A stretch of DNA of 32,111 nucleotides from an uncultured Alistipes sp. (lineage in GTDB: Bacteria; Bacteroidota; Bacteroidia; Bacteroidales; Rikenellaceae), in the NCBI GenBank assembly GCA_947178455.1, contig CAMWYI010000003.1, forward strand, positions 1 to 32,111, given 5' to 3'. Positions 13,869-22,615 of this stretch are shown piece after piece (the stretch's first letter is position 1; each line of letters opens with the position of its first letter). The notes under the pieces were generated by a model, which saw only the letters and a program-made list of their open reading frames with translations, had not been told where the DNA came from and searched no databases. Made by a program: the position numbers and the translations under genes.

Positions 13869-15707
13869 CTATTCCTCTTCGTCCATTTTGCGAATCGGGT
13901 CGAACGCACGCGGCGCCATCTCGAATCCGGCATTCTTGAAAAACTCCACGAATGTCAGACGCATCGGGTGCACGAACGACGAAATGGTGGACATGAACAG
14001 GTTGATGCCGTGCCCCACCAGCAGAATCGGCACCATGATGAGCAGCCGCACGGCGAAATTGGCCCCTTCGGGCACGAATCCGCTCGCCAGCGTATTGAAC
14101 ACCAGCGCCAGCACGCCGCCCGAAAGTCCGATTGCGAACAGACGGATGTACGACAGCACATCGCTCAACAGACCGGTCAGGTTGTTATACAGTTCCCACA
14201 GCCCCGCACCGATATTGATAAGCGGATTGCGGCGCGGATTGTTCAGCAGAAGCAGGAGCGCTCCGCCGATGCCCAGCGCAATGTAGAACGCCACCGAACC
14301 GGACGTGAACCCGGGAATGGCCAGCCCGAACATCGGCAGGCCCATCGCCACGCAGCACGACAGCAGGATGACGAACCACCCCAGCGCACCCAGCGTATTG
14401 GACAGCCCGAAGAGCCGGATTTTCGTCCACAGATTCAGCGCCATAGCGAACAGAATCTGCACCACCCCGATGACCAGCGACAGCGAGAAGAACTGTTTTT
14501 GGAAATCGAGGAACGGCACATCGGGAAAATACTCTTTCAGATTCATGCCGAAGACCGAACCGCAAATCAATCCGAACACGACAGTCGAAACGGCGCACCA
14601 CGTAGCGAACCACGACGCGCGGCGCATCATGCCCGTGCGGAATTTCCACAACATGAACAGACCGGCGGCCAGCAGAATCAAACCGTAACCGGCGTCGTTC
14701 AGACAGATGCCGAAAAACAGCATGTAGAACGGCGCGAAATAGGGCGTCAGGTCGAGCGTGCCGTATTTCGGACGGGCATACATGTCGCCCACCATCTCGA
14801 ACGTGCGGGCGAAACGGCCGTTTTTCAACTTCACGGGCGTTTCGTCTTCGGGCGTCGGAGCGTTTTTGAGCCACACCACGTTGGGATAACTTTCCAGCAG
14901 GGCATCGACCTTGTCCGAAGTCTCCCGTTCGGCCCAGCCCTCCATGACGAGCAGCGTGCCGTCGGCCTCCTTGCGGGCGGTCGCCCGAACGCGCGCGCCC
15001 TGCAACCGTTCTTTCAGTGCGGCGGCACCCGCCTGCAACAGCTTCTCCGACGCGGCGACCCGTGCGAACTCGGCATCGAGCGCGTCGAGCTGTCCTTGCT
15101 GGTCGGCGATGCGCCGTTCCGCCTCGCGGATGTCCATCGTCGGGGTTTTCATCTCCTGCGCATCGAGCGAAATCTCCTCGCCCGGAGCAGCGACGACCAC
15201 GAAATAGACCATCGTCTCGGTACGGGCGACCTCCGAGAGGGTGTATTGTTCGCCCCACGCTTCGGCTTCCTTGTCGAACGTGCCGATTTGCGTCGAAAAA
15301 TAACGCAGCACGATGCCTTGTTCGGTCAAAGCTGCCACGCGCTGCACATCGAACGCTCCCCAAGCCCGCAACTCGTCGGCGAGCTTTTCCAACCGGCCGA
15401 TTTCGGTGCGGAGTGCGGCAGCCTGCTGCTGCGCGGCGATGTAATGTTCGTAGGCTTCGTCCGCCGAACCGAACGGCACGGCCTGCCGCAGGGCTTCGGC
15501 ATGTCGCTCGTCCCTACGGAAGTCGGCGATGCACTCGGCCGCTTTGGCGTGGCCCTCGATGTCGAGCAGCAGCTGCCGCTCGTCCTCCGAAGGCTCCCAG
15601 CCGGCGGTCGTAATATCCACCAGCCCGAGCTCCCGCAACCGCTGAATAAAATCTTCGCTCTGCGCTGCGAACAGCACGAAGTCGTATTTCATCATCGGAG
15701 CAATCAT
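13869..15707 (-). CDS. atpI: V-type ATP synthase subunit I (membrane stator, a-subunit)
   Basis: A 612-residue protein with a cytoplasmic N-terminal half (1 to about 320) that is rich in coiled coil (EAERRIADQQGQLDALDAEFARV near 190). The C-terminal half holds seven to eight membrane helices, from FAPFYMLFFGICLNDAGYGLILL onward. Conserved late segments include LLSDVLSYIRLFAIGLSGGVLALVFN, whose arginine is the likely partner of the K subunit glutamate in ion transfer, and HGINLFMSTISSFVHPMRLTFVEFFKNAGF. It forms the static half-channels and binds the peripheral stalk. Its start overlaps the stop of atpD by four bases (ATGA). The 82-base gap to atpK is the only sizeable gap in the operon. Confidence 0.96.
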   Translation of the reverse strand: MIAPMMKYDFVLFAAQSEDFIQRLRELGLVDITTAGWEPSEDERQLLLDIEGHAKAAECIADFRRDERHAEALRQAVPFGSADEAYEHYIAAQQQAAALRTEIGRLEKLADELRAWGAFDVQRVAALTEQGIVLRYFSTQIGTFDKEAEAWGEQYTLSEVARTETMVYFVVVAAPGEEISLDAQEMKTPTMDIREAERRIADQQGQLDALDAEFARVAASEKLLQAGAAALKERLQGARVRATARKEADGTLLVMEGWAERETSDKVDALLESYPNVVWLKNAPTPEDETPVKLKNGRFARTFEMVGDMYARPKYGTLDLTPYFAPFYMLFFGICLNDAGYGLILLAAGLFMLWKFRTGMMRRASWFATWCAVSTVVFGLICGSVFGMNLKEYFPDVPFLDFQKQFFSLSLVIGVVQILFAMALNLWTKIRLFGLSNTLGALGWFVILLSCCVAMGLPMFGLAIPGFTSGSVAFYIALGIGGALLLLLNNPRRNPLINIGAGLWELYNNLTGLLSDVLSYIRLFAIGLSGGVLALVFNTLASGFVPEGANFAVRLLIMVPILLVGHGINLFMSTISSFVHPMRLTFVEFFKNAGFEMAPRAFDPIRKMDEEE

Positions 15708-16312
15708 AGCATCGCGCCCTCCCCGGCTTGCTGTTGTTTGGTTTTCACGATTTTCTGTGCCGACTTCGAGAGGTTTTCCTCGTCCTCCATGAAGCGTTTG
15801 ATTTTGCGAATCGCATCCTCGTAGCCCGGAATCTGGACTTTTTCGTAGAGATTCACTTTCTGCGTCGTCTTGCGGCGGGCCTTGTCCAGCAGCTCCATTT
15901 TGCGGTCATACACCGCCTGTTCCAATCCCAGACGAGCCAACCGCTCCAAAATGCCGACTCCGGCCGAGAACCACACGGGCGACGAGAACAAGTCGTAAGC
16001 CCGCTGCTCGAACCGCACGTCGCGCAAGACGGGCGTCCGCACACCGGCGATTTTCTGTTCGTCGAGTTCGACATCGGCGATACGCACCAAGTCGCTGTCG
16101 AATTCGCCCCACAGCGCCACCATGTAGTCGTACTCGGCTTTGAGGGCCTCGAACTGCCGCTGGTAATCGCCGGCCGCATCGCGCGCTTTCTTCACTTCGG
16201 AACGCAGGGCCGATTCCTTGCTCTTGATGGTCGGCAGCGCTTTCTGCCGCATCTTGAGCTGCTTGCCCAACTCGCCGAGCGAAGTCTTGTTGTATTGGAA
16301 TTTGATAGCCAT
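15704..16312 (-). CDS. atpD: V-type ATP synthase subunit D (central shaft)
   Basis: A 202-residue, highly charged and largely helical protein of normal family length. It starts IKFQYNKTSLGELGKQLKMRQKALPTIKSKESALR, the family's N-terminal coiled-coil helix. The C-terminal helix runs through KVNLYEKVQIPGYEDAIRKIKRFMEDEENLSKSAQKIVK. The two long helices form the rotating axle inside the A3B3 head and couple ATP hydrolysis to the K ring. It lies between atpB (11-base gap) and atpI (four-base overlap). Subunit F, which normally clamps D, is not encoded nearby. Confidence 0.95.
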   Translation of the reverse strand: MAIKFQYNKTSLGELGKQLKMRQKALPTIKSKESALRSEVKKARDAAGDYQRQFEALKAEYDYMVALWGEFDSDLVRIADVELDEQKIAGVRTPVLRDVRFEQRAYDLFSSPVWFSAGVGILERLARLGLEQAVYDRKMELLDKARRKTTQKVNLYEKVQIPGYEDAIRKIKRFMEDEENLSKSAQKIVKTKQQQAGEGAML

Positions 16313-16323
16313 ACACGTCGCGA

Positions 16324-17646
16324 TTAGGCTGCTTTCCAGTATTTCTTAATAAGTTCCTCTTTAATCGCCACTTCCTCTTTGGAAAAATATTTGGAAAAAA
16401 GTGCCCACGCCGTATCGAGCATCTCGGTGATGCCGATGTTGACGTCGATAGCCAGCAATTTTTCCGAATAGTCGTGGGCGAATTTCAGCGTGCGTTCGTC
16501 GTAATCCGACAGGTCGAAACCGTTTTCCAGCTTAGTCTTGGCGTTCGCCGCATCGGCATAGAGGCGCACGCAGGCATTCATCACCTGCGGGTGGTCTTCG
16601 CGGGTCTTCTTGCCGATGACGAGCTGTTTCAGACGCGACAGCGAACGGAACGGGTCGACGATGACCTTGCCCGTATCGGAGTCGTTGCGCAGGAACAACT
16701 GACCCTCCGTAATGTAACCCGTGTTATCGGGAATGGCGTGCGTGATGTCGCCGCCCGAAAGGGTCGTCACGGCGATAATCGTAATCGAACCGCCGTTGGG
16801 TAGCTGCACGGCTTTCTCGTAGATTTTGGCCAAGTCGGAGTAGAGCGAGCCCGGCATCGAGTCTTTCGACGGAATCTGATCCATACGGTTCGAGACGATA
16901 GCCAGCGCATCGGCATACAACGTCATGTCGGTCAACAGCACCAGCACTTTTTCGCCCTTGTCGACGGCGAAGTATTCGGCGGCGGTCAGTGCCATGTCGG
17001 GCACCAACAGACGCTCGACGGGCGGATTCTCGGTCGTGTTGACGAACGAGACGATGCGGTCGAGCGCACCGGCGTTCTCGAACACCGACTTGAAATAGAG
17101 GAAGTCATCGTTCGTCAGACCCATGCCGCCCAAGATGATTTTGTCGGCTTTCGCACGCAGGGCCACGTTGGCCATGACGGCGTTGTAGGGCTGGTCAGGG
17201 TCGGCGAAGAACGGAATCTTCTGCCCCGTCACGATGGTGTTGTTCAGGTCGATACCGGCGATACCCGTCGCGATGAGCTCCGACGGCTGCAAACGCTTGA
17301 ACGGATTGACCGTCGGGCCGCCGATTTCGCGCTCCTCGCCCTCGACGATTTCGCCCCCTTCGAGCGGTTCGCCGTAAGCATTGAAGAAGCGTCCGGCAAG
17401 ATTGTCCGACACACGGAGCTTCGGCGGCTCGCCGTGGAAGATGACCTCCGAGTCGGTCGAAAGGCCCTCCGTTCCGGCGAACACCTGCAACGTGACGTGT
17501 TCGCCCATGATTTTCACCACCTGCGCCAGCTTGCCGCCGACGGTAGCCAGTTCATCGTTGCCGACGCCCTGCGCCCGCAGTGTGACGGTCGCTTTGGTGA
17601 TGTTGTCGATTTTGGTGTATATCTTCTGAAATGCGCGTGTTGTCAT
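16324..17646 (-). CDS. atpB: V-type ATP synthase subunit B (non-catalytic)
   Basis: A 440-residue member of the alternating A3B3 head. It has an N-terminal beta-barrel (to about 75) and a nucleotide-binding-like core that lacks the GxxxxGKT loop, as expected of B subunits. The equivalent place reads GQKIPFFADPDQPYN. Conserved later parts are LTDMTLYADALAIVSNRMDQIPSKDSMPGSLYSDLAKIYE, SGGDITHAIPDNTGYITEGQ and RLKQLVIGK. It forms the nucleotide sites at the A-B interface and contacts the peripheral stalk. ATG 17646 lies eight bases after the atpA stop. Confidence 0.97.
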   Translation of the reverse strand: MTTRAFQKIYTKIDNITKATVTLRAQGVGNDELATVGGKLAQVVKIMGEHVTLQVFAGTEGLSTDSEVIFHGEPPKLRVSDNLAGRFFNAYGEPLEGGEIVEGEEREIGGPTVNPFKRLQPSELIATGIAGIDLNNTIVTGQKIPFFADPDQPYNAVMANVALRAKADKIILGGMGLTNDDFLYFKSVFENAGALDRIVSFVNTTENPPVERLLVPDMALTAAEYFAVDKGEKVLVLLTDMTLYADALAIVSNRMDQIPSKDSMPGSLYSDLAKIYEKAVQLPNGGSITIIAVTTLSGGDITHAIPDNTGYITEGQLFLRNDSDTGKVIVDPFRSLSRLKQLVIGKKTREDHPQVMNACVRLYADAANAKTKLENGFDLSDYDERTLKFAHDYSEKLLAIDVNIGITEMLDTAWALFSKYFSKEEVAIKEELIKKYWKAA

Positions 17647-17654
17647 GGCTCTGC

Positions 17655-19409
17655 TTATTTCGATTTTTCACTCACGTACTGTTCGATTTGCTTGCGGTAG
17701 TCCTCGAACTTCTCCGACTTCCACTCCGAGTAGTTCATCTGGCGGAAGAGGTTGATGAGGCCCTTGAAGAACTGCGAGCAGGCCTCGAAATCGGCGAATC
17801 CGAAGTCGCGGCGGCAGATTTCGAGCACCATTTTGTACATCATCCGCTGACGCTCCATCGGGCAGTTGGCGTCGATGGCATCGAACGCATCCTGCTGCAA
17901 AATCACGAAGTCGATCAGCTCCGATTTCCAGAACCGTTCGTGATACTCAACGGGCACACCGTCGTCGCCGAGGATGTTGATTTGGTCGTTGGCCTCCTTG
18001 CCGCGCTGCACGATAGTTTTGCCCGCATACACGAGGTCGACCCAGTCTTTCTCGATGTGTTCGTCGAGGTAGGCGCGGATTTCGGGATACTCCAAGTACT
18101 TCGAATAGGAATCGAGCGGGTCGATAGCCGGATAGCGTTTCGAGTCGGCACGTCCCTGCGACAGGGCATAGAAACAGCGGGCCGCTTTCTTGGTCGATTC
18201 GGTTACGGGTTCTTTGAGGTTACCGCCCGCGGGCGACACCGTACCGAGGAACGTCACCGAACCGGTCGCGCCGTTGTTGAGTTTCACCAAACCGGCACGC
18301 GAATAGAAATTCGAGATAATCGCCGACAAGTCCATCGGGAAAGCGTCCTGACCGGGCAGCTCCTCCAAACGGTTCGACATCTCGCGCAGCGCCTGCGCCC
18401 AACGCGACGTCGAGTCGGCCATGACCAACACTTTCAAGCCCATCGAACGGTAGTACTCGCCGATGGTCATACCCGTGTAGACCGACGCTTCACGCGCCGC
18501 AACGGGCATGTTCGACGTATTGCAAATGATAATCGTACGTTCCATGAGCTTGTGGCCCGTGCGAGGGTCGACCAGTTCGGGGAACTCCTTGAAAATCTCG
18601 ACCACCTCGTTGGCACGCTCGCCGCACGCCACCATGATGATGATGTCGGCATCGGCCTGTTTCGAGATAGCGTGCTGCAACACCGTCTTGCCCGCACCGA
18701 ACGGCCCCGGAATGAAGCCCGTACCGCCCTCGGCCATCGGGTTGAACGTGTCGATAGGCCGCACGCCCGTCTCCATGATGCGCGACGGACGGGGTTTCTC
18801 GGTATAGCAGCGCACGGCCTGCTTGACGGGCCATTTCTGTACCATCGTCACGTTGTGGTCGTGTCCCTCGGCATCGGTAATTACAGCAACGGTGTCGGTC
18901 ACCTTGTATTTACCGGCCGCAGCGACGCTCTTCACGGTGTAGGTATCGGTCATCGTGAACGGCACCATGATTTTGTGCATCACCCACTGCTCCTTGACCT
19001 CGCCCAGCCAAGCGGCAGCGGTCACCTTGTCGCCCGCTTTGGCCAATGGAGAAAAATCCCATTCGGCGTTGTAGTCGATCGGGTCGGTAATCGAACCGCG
19101 AGCAATGAAAAGCCCATCCATCTTTTCGAGGTCGTTTTGCAGACCGTCGTAATTGCGCGACAGCATGCCGGGAGCCAGCGTCGCTTCGAGCATGTGGCCC
19201 TCGAACTCCACGCGGTCGCCGATTTTCAGTCCGCGCGTGCTGTCGAAGACCTGCACATAGGCGTCGTCGCCCATGACCTTGATGACCTCGGCCATCATCT
19301 TGGTATCCCCCGCATACACGTAGCAGATTTCGTTCTGGCCTACGGCTCCGTCGGCCTTCACGATGACGATGTTCGAGATGATACCGTGTACTCGTCCAGT
19401 AGTTTTCAT
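17655..19409 (-). CDS. atpA: V-type ATP synthase subunit A (catalytic)
   Basis: A 584-residue catalytic subunit. Domains are an N-terminal beta-barrel (1-75), the A-type bulge insert (about 110-190) and a nucleotide-binding core with P-loop GPFGAGKT (234-241, K241). Further conserved parts are the GERANE catalytic-glutamate segment, DSTSRWAQALREMSNRLEELPG and SPAGGNLKEPVTEST. A helical C-terminal domain follows. The chain length and insert identify a V/A-type A subunit and not F-type beta. It hydrolyses or makes ATP at the A-B interface. ATG 19409 is used; the TTG just before it would add one residue. Neighbours are the DUF2764 gene (15 bases upstream) and atpB. Confidence 0.98.
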   Translation of the reverse strand: MKTTGRVHGIISNIVIVKADGAVGQNEICYVYAGDTKMMAEVIKVMGDDAYVQVFDSTRGLKIGDRVEFEGHMLEATLAPGMLSRNYDGLQNDLEKMDGLFIARGSITDPIDYNAEWDFSPLAKAGDKVTAAAWLGEVKEQWVMHKIMVPFTMTDTYTVKSVAAAGKYKVTDTVAVITDAEGHDHNVTMVQKWPVKQAVRCYTEKPRPSRIMETGVRPIDTFNPMAEGGTGFIPGPFGAGKTVLQHAISKQADADIIIMVACGERANEVVEIFKEFPELVDPRTGHKLMERTIIICNTSNMPVAAREASVYTGMTIGEYYRSMGLKVLVMADSTSRWAQALREMSNRLEELPGQDAFPMDLSAIISNFYSRAGLVKLNNGATGSVTFLGTVSPAGGNLKEPVTESTKKAARCFYALSQGRADSKRYPAIDPLDSYSKYLEYPEIRAYLDEHIEKDWVDLVYAGKTIVQRGKEANDQINILGDDGVPVEYHERFWKSELIDFVILQQDAFDAIDANCPMERQRMMYKMVLEICRRDFGFADFEACSQFFKGLINLFRQMNYSEWKSEKFEDYRKQIEQYVSEKSK

Positions 19410-19424
19410 CAATGATGTATGTTT

Positions 19425-20261
19425 TTATTTATTTCTTGCAATCAGTTCCCGACCGTCCAGTTCGGACATCAGCCGGTCGAACATCGCACGGCCGCGAGCG
19501 GCATCGAGCAGCGTCCAGCGGGCCACGATATTCATCCGCACCAGATACGAAAGAATGGCATCGACGTCGAAATAGTCGAATTGCGACAATTCCGACGCCT
19601 CGTTCCAGCGAATCAGGTCGATTTTGTGCTCTTTTTCCAGCAGATTGGGTTCGTCGTTCACCGCCGCTATCACGCCGTCGATGTAGGGCAGTTCGCCCCG
19701 CAGGCCGAAATCCGCCGCCGAGCTGCGTTGCAGCTGGTCGACCACATCGCCGCCGCCCACCGTCACCTCTTCGACCGGACGCCCCGTCGCACGGGCCGTC
19801 ACTGCCGCCGCCACGTTGCGCAGCGTGCGGTCGAACTCGGCCCAAGCGCGCAGAAAATCGCTTCCCTGCCGCCGGCACTGCGCATAGTAGGCCTCGAACA
19901 GCGCGGCCTCGAAGCGTTGCGTCGTGTCGACCGTCTCGGCATCCTCGCCTTCGGGGTCGGCGAACGCACGCACCACCGCAGCCAATGCTTCGGGCAGTTG
20001 CTTGGGGGCTTTCAGCTCCTCCGCCAGCTCCTCTCTCGTGAGGCTTCCCAGCGGATTGAACGCGGCCCTCCCCGCGCGCAAGGCGACCAGATTTTCGCAA
20101 TCGTAGTAACCGTAAAGCAGGCGCACCTGACGGGCGTCGGAGGCCTTCACCCCGTCGAGAATCTCGGCGACGATGGCCGCGACGTCGAACCCTTTGTTCT
20201 CGCCGTCGAGCGCATACTCCCGCAGTCCGGCTACCAGACTGTAATAATTCGTGCGGAACAT
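19425..20261 (-). CDS. DUF2764 family protein of the V-type ATPase operon
   Basis: A 278-residue, acidic, mostly helical soluble protein with no signal peptide or membrane segment. The start MFRTNYYSLVAGL resembles the DUF2764 N-terminus (Tyr-Tyr, then Leu-Val-Ala-Gly-Leu). A later conserved-looking part is FLRAWAEFDRTLRNVAAAVTARATGR. Such genes sit between subunits E and A in the V-ATPase operons of Bacteroidetes and some other bacteria that lack recognisable C, F and G genes. A structural role in the stalk, replacing C, is a reasonable inference but is not shown. ATG 20273 would overlap the atpE stop and add four residues; 20261 fits the family start better. Confidence 0.85.
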   Translation of the reverse strand: MFRTNYYSLVAGLREYALDGENKGFDVAAIVAEILDGVKASDARQVRLLYGYYDCENLVALRAGRAAFNPLGSLTREELAEELKAPKQLPEALAAVVRAFADPEGEDAETVDTTQRFEAALFEAYYAQCRRQGSDFLRAWAEFDRTLRNVAAAVTARATGRPVEEVTVGGGDVVDQLQRSSAADFGLRGELPYIDGVIAAVNDEPNLLEKEHKIDLIRWNEASELSQFDYFDVDAILSYLVRMNIVARWTLLDAARGRAMFDRLMSELDGRELIARNK

Positions 20262-20265
20262 GCTG

Positions 20266-20883
20266 TTACGCATTAAAAAGCAGTTGAGCGACTTTCTCGC
20301 GCAGGTATTCGCCGAGCAGCGCCTCGACATCGGCATCGGAGAACGAAATGTAGTAACCGCCCTCTTTCGCGCCGACTTTGAAGCCGCTCTTCACCTCTTT
20401 CGAGTAGCCGACTTCGATACCGGCCGCCAGCAAGTGCTGCGCTTCGGCCGCTATCGCCGCATCGAGCTTTTCGCGGGCGGATTCGGGCAGCAGCGCCTGC
20501 AACGAGACCTTGCCCGAATCGGTACCGTTCCAATTCTTGGCCACCGCAATCAGCATCTCTTTGATAAAAGCGGCATCCATACCGGCGGCCTTGATGCCCT
20601 CGCCCGTCGCACGGGCCACGATTGCCGAAGCGATTTCCGATTTGATTTTCGCGACGGCCTGTTTACCGGCCAATGCGATTTCGGACATGGTGTTCTTGCC
20701 GACGTCCTCCGCCTTGCTCTCGGCCTGCCGCACGATGTCGGCAGCCTGCGCACGCGCTTCGGCGAGCAGTTGTTCGGCCTGCTTCTTGGCATCGGCCACC
20801 AGACGGTCGGCCTCGGCACGTCCCTTTTCCAGTCCTTCGGCGTAAAGTTTCTGCGTCAGCTGGTCCAATTTCGTATTGTCCAT
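20266..20883 (-). CDS. atpE: V-type ATP synthase subunit E (peripheral stalk)
   Basis: A 205-residue protein. It has a long N-terminal coiled coil rich in Ala, Glu and Lys (about 5-85, with LEKGRAEADRLVADAKKQAEQLLAEARAQA) and a compact C-terminal domain (about 105-205) ending VEALLGEYLREKVAQLLF. This is the E-subunit layout. E forms the stator stalk holding the A3B3 head, normally with a G/H partner that is not seen here. It is the first gene of the seven-gene operon, 45 bases behind a consensus -7 box. The in-frame extension to 21006 covers that promoter and the tRNA terminator, so it is rejected. Confidence 0.93.
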   Translation of the reverse strand: MDNTKLDQLTQKLYAEGLEKGRAEADRLVADAKKQAEQLLAEARAQAADIVRQAESKAEDVGKNTMSEIALAGKQAVAKIKSEIASAIVARATGEGIKAAGMDAAFIKEMLIAVAKNWNGTDSGKVSLQALLPESAREKLDAAIAAEAQHLLAAGIEVGYSKEVKSGFKVGAKEGGYYISFSDADVEALLGEYLREKVAQLLFNA

Positions 20884-20927
20884 AGGTATCTGTTTTTGTA
20901 ATTTTTTCGGTTTGCCTCTGTGGAGCA

Positions 20928-20961
20928 CAAAGTTAAAAATAATTTCGGGAATCGGAAAAAT
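20928..20961 (-). promoter_or_regulatory. Promoter of the V-type ATPase operon
   Basis: TAACTTTG on the minus strand (20935-20928) is an exact -7 box. The TTTTT stretch about 20 bases upstream (near 20961-20956) is a weaker -33 element. The predicted start, near 20921, leaves a leader of about 38 bases. Confidence 0.7.
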
Positions 20962-20995
20962 CCGCCGCACCGAATTGCACCCCACCCCAACAAAA

Positions 20996-21030
20996 AATCG
21001 GGACACCCTCGATAAAAGAGTGTCCCGATT
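20996..21030 (-). terminator. Terminator of tRNA-Gln
   Basis: A 10-bp GC-rich stem (AATCGGGACA arms, 20996-21005 with 21021-21030) extended by CTC/GAG after a two-base bulge. On the minus strand it is followed by TTTTTTG. It begins six bases after the tRNA. Confidence 0.9.
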
Positions 21031-21035
21031 CGGTG

Positions 21036-21106
21036 TTGAGCTACCAAGATTCGAACTTGGAATAACAGGACCAGAATCTGTTGTGTTACCATTACACCAT
21101 AGCTCA
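21036..21106 (-). tRNA. tRNA-Gln (anticodon CTG)
   Basis: On the minus strand, acceptor TGAGCTA pairs with TAGCTCA and the discriminator is A. The D arm is GTGT-AATGGTA-ACAC, the anticodon loop TTCTGGT holds CTG, and the T arm is CCAAG-TTCGAAT-CTTGG. The last pair of the anticodon stem is an A-C mismatch (ACAGA against CCTGT). CCA is not encoded. It has its own promoter and terminator. Confidence 0.94.
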
Positions 21107-21124
21107 ATGTCCTTTTCGACGCTG

Positions 21125-21155
21125 CAAAAGTAGAACTTTATTTTTCAACTGCAAA
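21125..21155 (-). promoter_or_regulatory. tRNA-Gln promoter
   Basis: On the minus strand TTTG (21155-21152), 19 bases, TACTTTTG (21132-21125) is an exact match. The predicted start is about 12 bases before the tRNA. Confidence 0.8.
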
Positions 21156-21175
21156 AAAATCGACAAAATTTTTCA

Positions 21176-21183
21176 TACCTTTG
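21176..21183 (+). promoter_or_regulatory. -7 box for the nucleoside transporter gene
   Basis: TACCTTTG matches TAnnTTTG, but no TTTG lies at the standard distance. The predicted start is near 21190, about 20 bases before ATG 21211. Confidence 0.55.
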
Positions 21184-21210
21184 GAGGTATCATCCAAAAA
21201 CTCGAACGTT

Positions 21211-22524
21211 ATGAGCATTAAACTCCGCCTCACGGCGATGAATTTCCTGCAATTCGCCATTTGGGGCTCTTATTTAGTCTGCATCGGCAACTTTCTCGGC
21301 CGCGTCGGGCTGGGCGATTACATCTCGTGGTTCTACGTGGCACAGGGCGTCGTGTCGATTTTCATGCCCGCCGTCATCGGCGCTATCGCCGACAAATTCG
21401 TCGAACCGCAGCGGCTGCTCGGGCTCTCGCACCTGCTCGCCGGCGGATTCATGCTGCTGGCCGCCTACTTCGGCTATCAGGCTACCGTCCTGACCGAAGC
21501 AGGCCTCGCGACCTCGATTGCCCCCATTTTCACGGCCTACTGCGCGAGCGTGGCATTCTACATGCCCACCATCGCCCTCTCCAACACGGTGGCGTTCTCC
21601 GTCCTGAAACGCAACGGATTCGACACCGTGCGCGACTTCCCGCCTATCCGCGTCTTCGGCACCGTCGGTTTCATCGCCGCCATGTGGTTCGTCAATTTCT
21701 TCGGCTTCGGACTGCCGCAGGCCGCGCAATTCACCTACATGCAGCTGGTCGTTTGCGCCGTTTTCGGGTTCGTGCTCGGACTGTACGCCTTCACGCTGCC
21801 CCGATGCCCTATCGACCGCTCGGCGCAGCAGACCGAACGCAAAAGCTGGGCCCAACGGCTCGGACTGGACGCTTTTGTGCTCTTCAAACAAAAGAAAATG
21901 GCGCTGTTCTTCATCTTTTCGATGCTGCTGGGCGTCTCGCTCCAAATCACCAACGGCTATGCTACGCCCTACATCAACAGCTTCGCGGCCGTCTCGACCG
22001 ACTGGTTCGCCCAAAATCCGACGCTGCTGGTTTCGGTGTCGCAGGTCTCCGAAGCGCTGTGCATTCTGCTGATTCCGTTCTTCCTCAAACGCTTCGGCAT
22101 CAAGAACGTGATGCTCATGGCGATGTTCGCATGGGTGCTGCGGTTCGGATTCTTCGGCATCGGCACGACCCAGAACGCCGTCGGTGTGTCGCTGCTCTTC
22201 CTCTCGTGCATCGTCTACGGCGTGGCGTTCGACTTCTTCAACGTTTCGGGCGCGCTGTTCGTCGAGCAGGAGGCCGCCAAGCCCATGCAGGCCAGCGCAC
22301 AGGGGTTGTTCATGTTGATGACCAACGGCATCGGCGCATCGGTCGGCACGTGGCTGGCCGGAAAAATCGTCACGCACTACTGCGACTGGAACGGCGGCTA
22401 TCTGCTGGCCCGCGAGGGCGTCGCAGGCGGCTGGCCCACGACGTGGGGCATCTTCGCCGGTTATGCGCTGGTGGTGGGCGTGGTCTTCGCGGCGGTGTTC
22501 CGCTACAAACACAAAGCGGCTTAA
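21211..22524 (+). CDS. nupG: Nucleoside permease, NupG/XapB-type MFS transporter
   Basis: A 437-residue inner-membrane protein with about twelve hydrophobic segments in two halves joined by a charged loop (near 200-225, PIDRSAQQTERKSWAQ). The N-terminus MSIKLRLTAMNFLQFAIWGSYL and the following GQ-G-V-S-I-F-MP-AVIGAIADKF pattern are characteristic of the nucleoside:H+ symporter family. Further marks are FPPIRVFGTVGFIAAMW and YGVAFDFFNVSGALFVEQEA. It likely imports nucleosides with protons. Exact substrate range cannot be read from sequence. ATG 21211 fits the promoter; the ORF from 21181 would include the -7 box. It is a single-gene unit that converges on lptD. Confidence 0.93.
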   Translation: MSIKLRLTAMNFLQFAIWGSYLVCIGNFLGRVGLGDYISWFYVAQGVVSIFMPAVIGAIADKFVEPQRLLGLSHLLAGGFMLLAAYFGYQATVLTEAGLATSIAPIFTAYCASVAFYMPTIALSNTVAFSVLKRNGFDTVRDFPPIRVFGTVGFIAAMWFVNFFGFGLPQAAQFTYMQLVVCAVFGFVLGLYAFTLPRCPIDRSAQQTERKSWAQRLGLDAFVLFKQKKMALFFIFSMLLGVSLQITNGYATPYINSFAAVSTDWFAQNPTLLVSVSQVSEALCILLIPFFLKRFGIKNVMLMAMFAWVLRFGFFGIGTTQNAVGVSLLFLSCIVYGVAFDFFNVSGALFVEQEAAKPMQASAQGLFMLMTNGIGASVGTWLAGKIVTHYCDWNGGYLLAREGVAGGWPTTWGIFAGYALVVGVVFAAVFRYKHKAA

Positions 22525-22533
22525 CCGAAAAGC

Positions 22534-22563
22534 AAAGGGCGACCCGAACGGTCGCCCTTTTTT
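22534..22563. terminator. Terminator between nupG and lptD
   Basis: An 11-bp perfect stem (22534-22544 with 22550-22560), loop CGAAC, and a T run to 22563. Convergent genes share it. Confidence 0.93.
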
Positions 22564-22615
22564 ATTGGATCGGGAGCGCAGACGAGGATGAGAGCCGTCA
22601 AAACGGTCTATCGCG

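Noticed and set aside
13968..15824. 618-codon plus-strand frame opposite atpI
   Set aside because: Low-complexity His/Gln/Arg-rich product, antisense to a well-recognised subunit. The other long antisense frames over pckA, atpA and mutS2 were rejected for the same reason.
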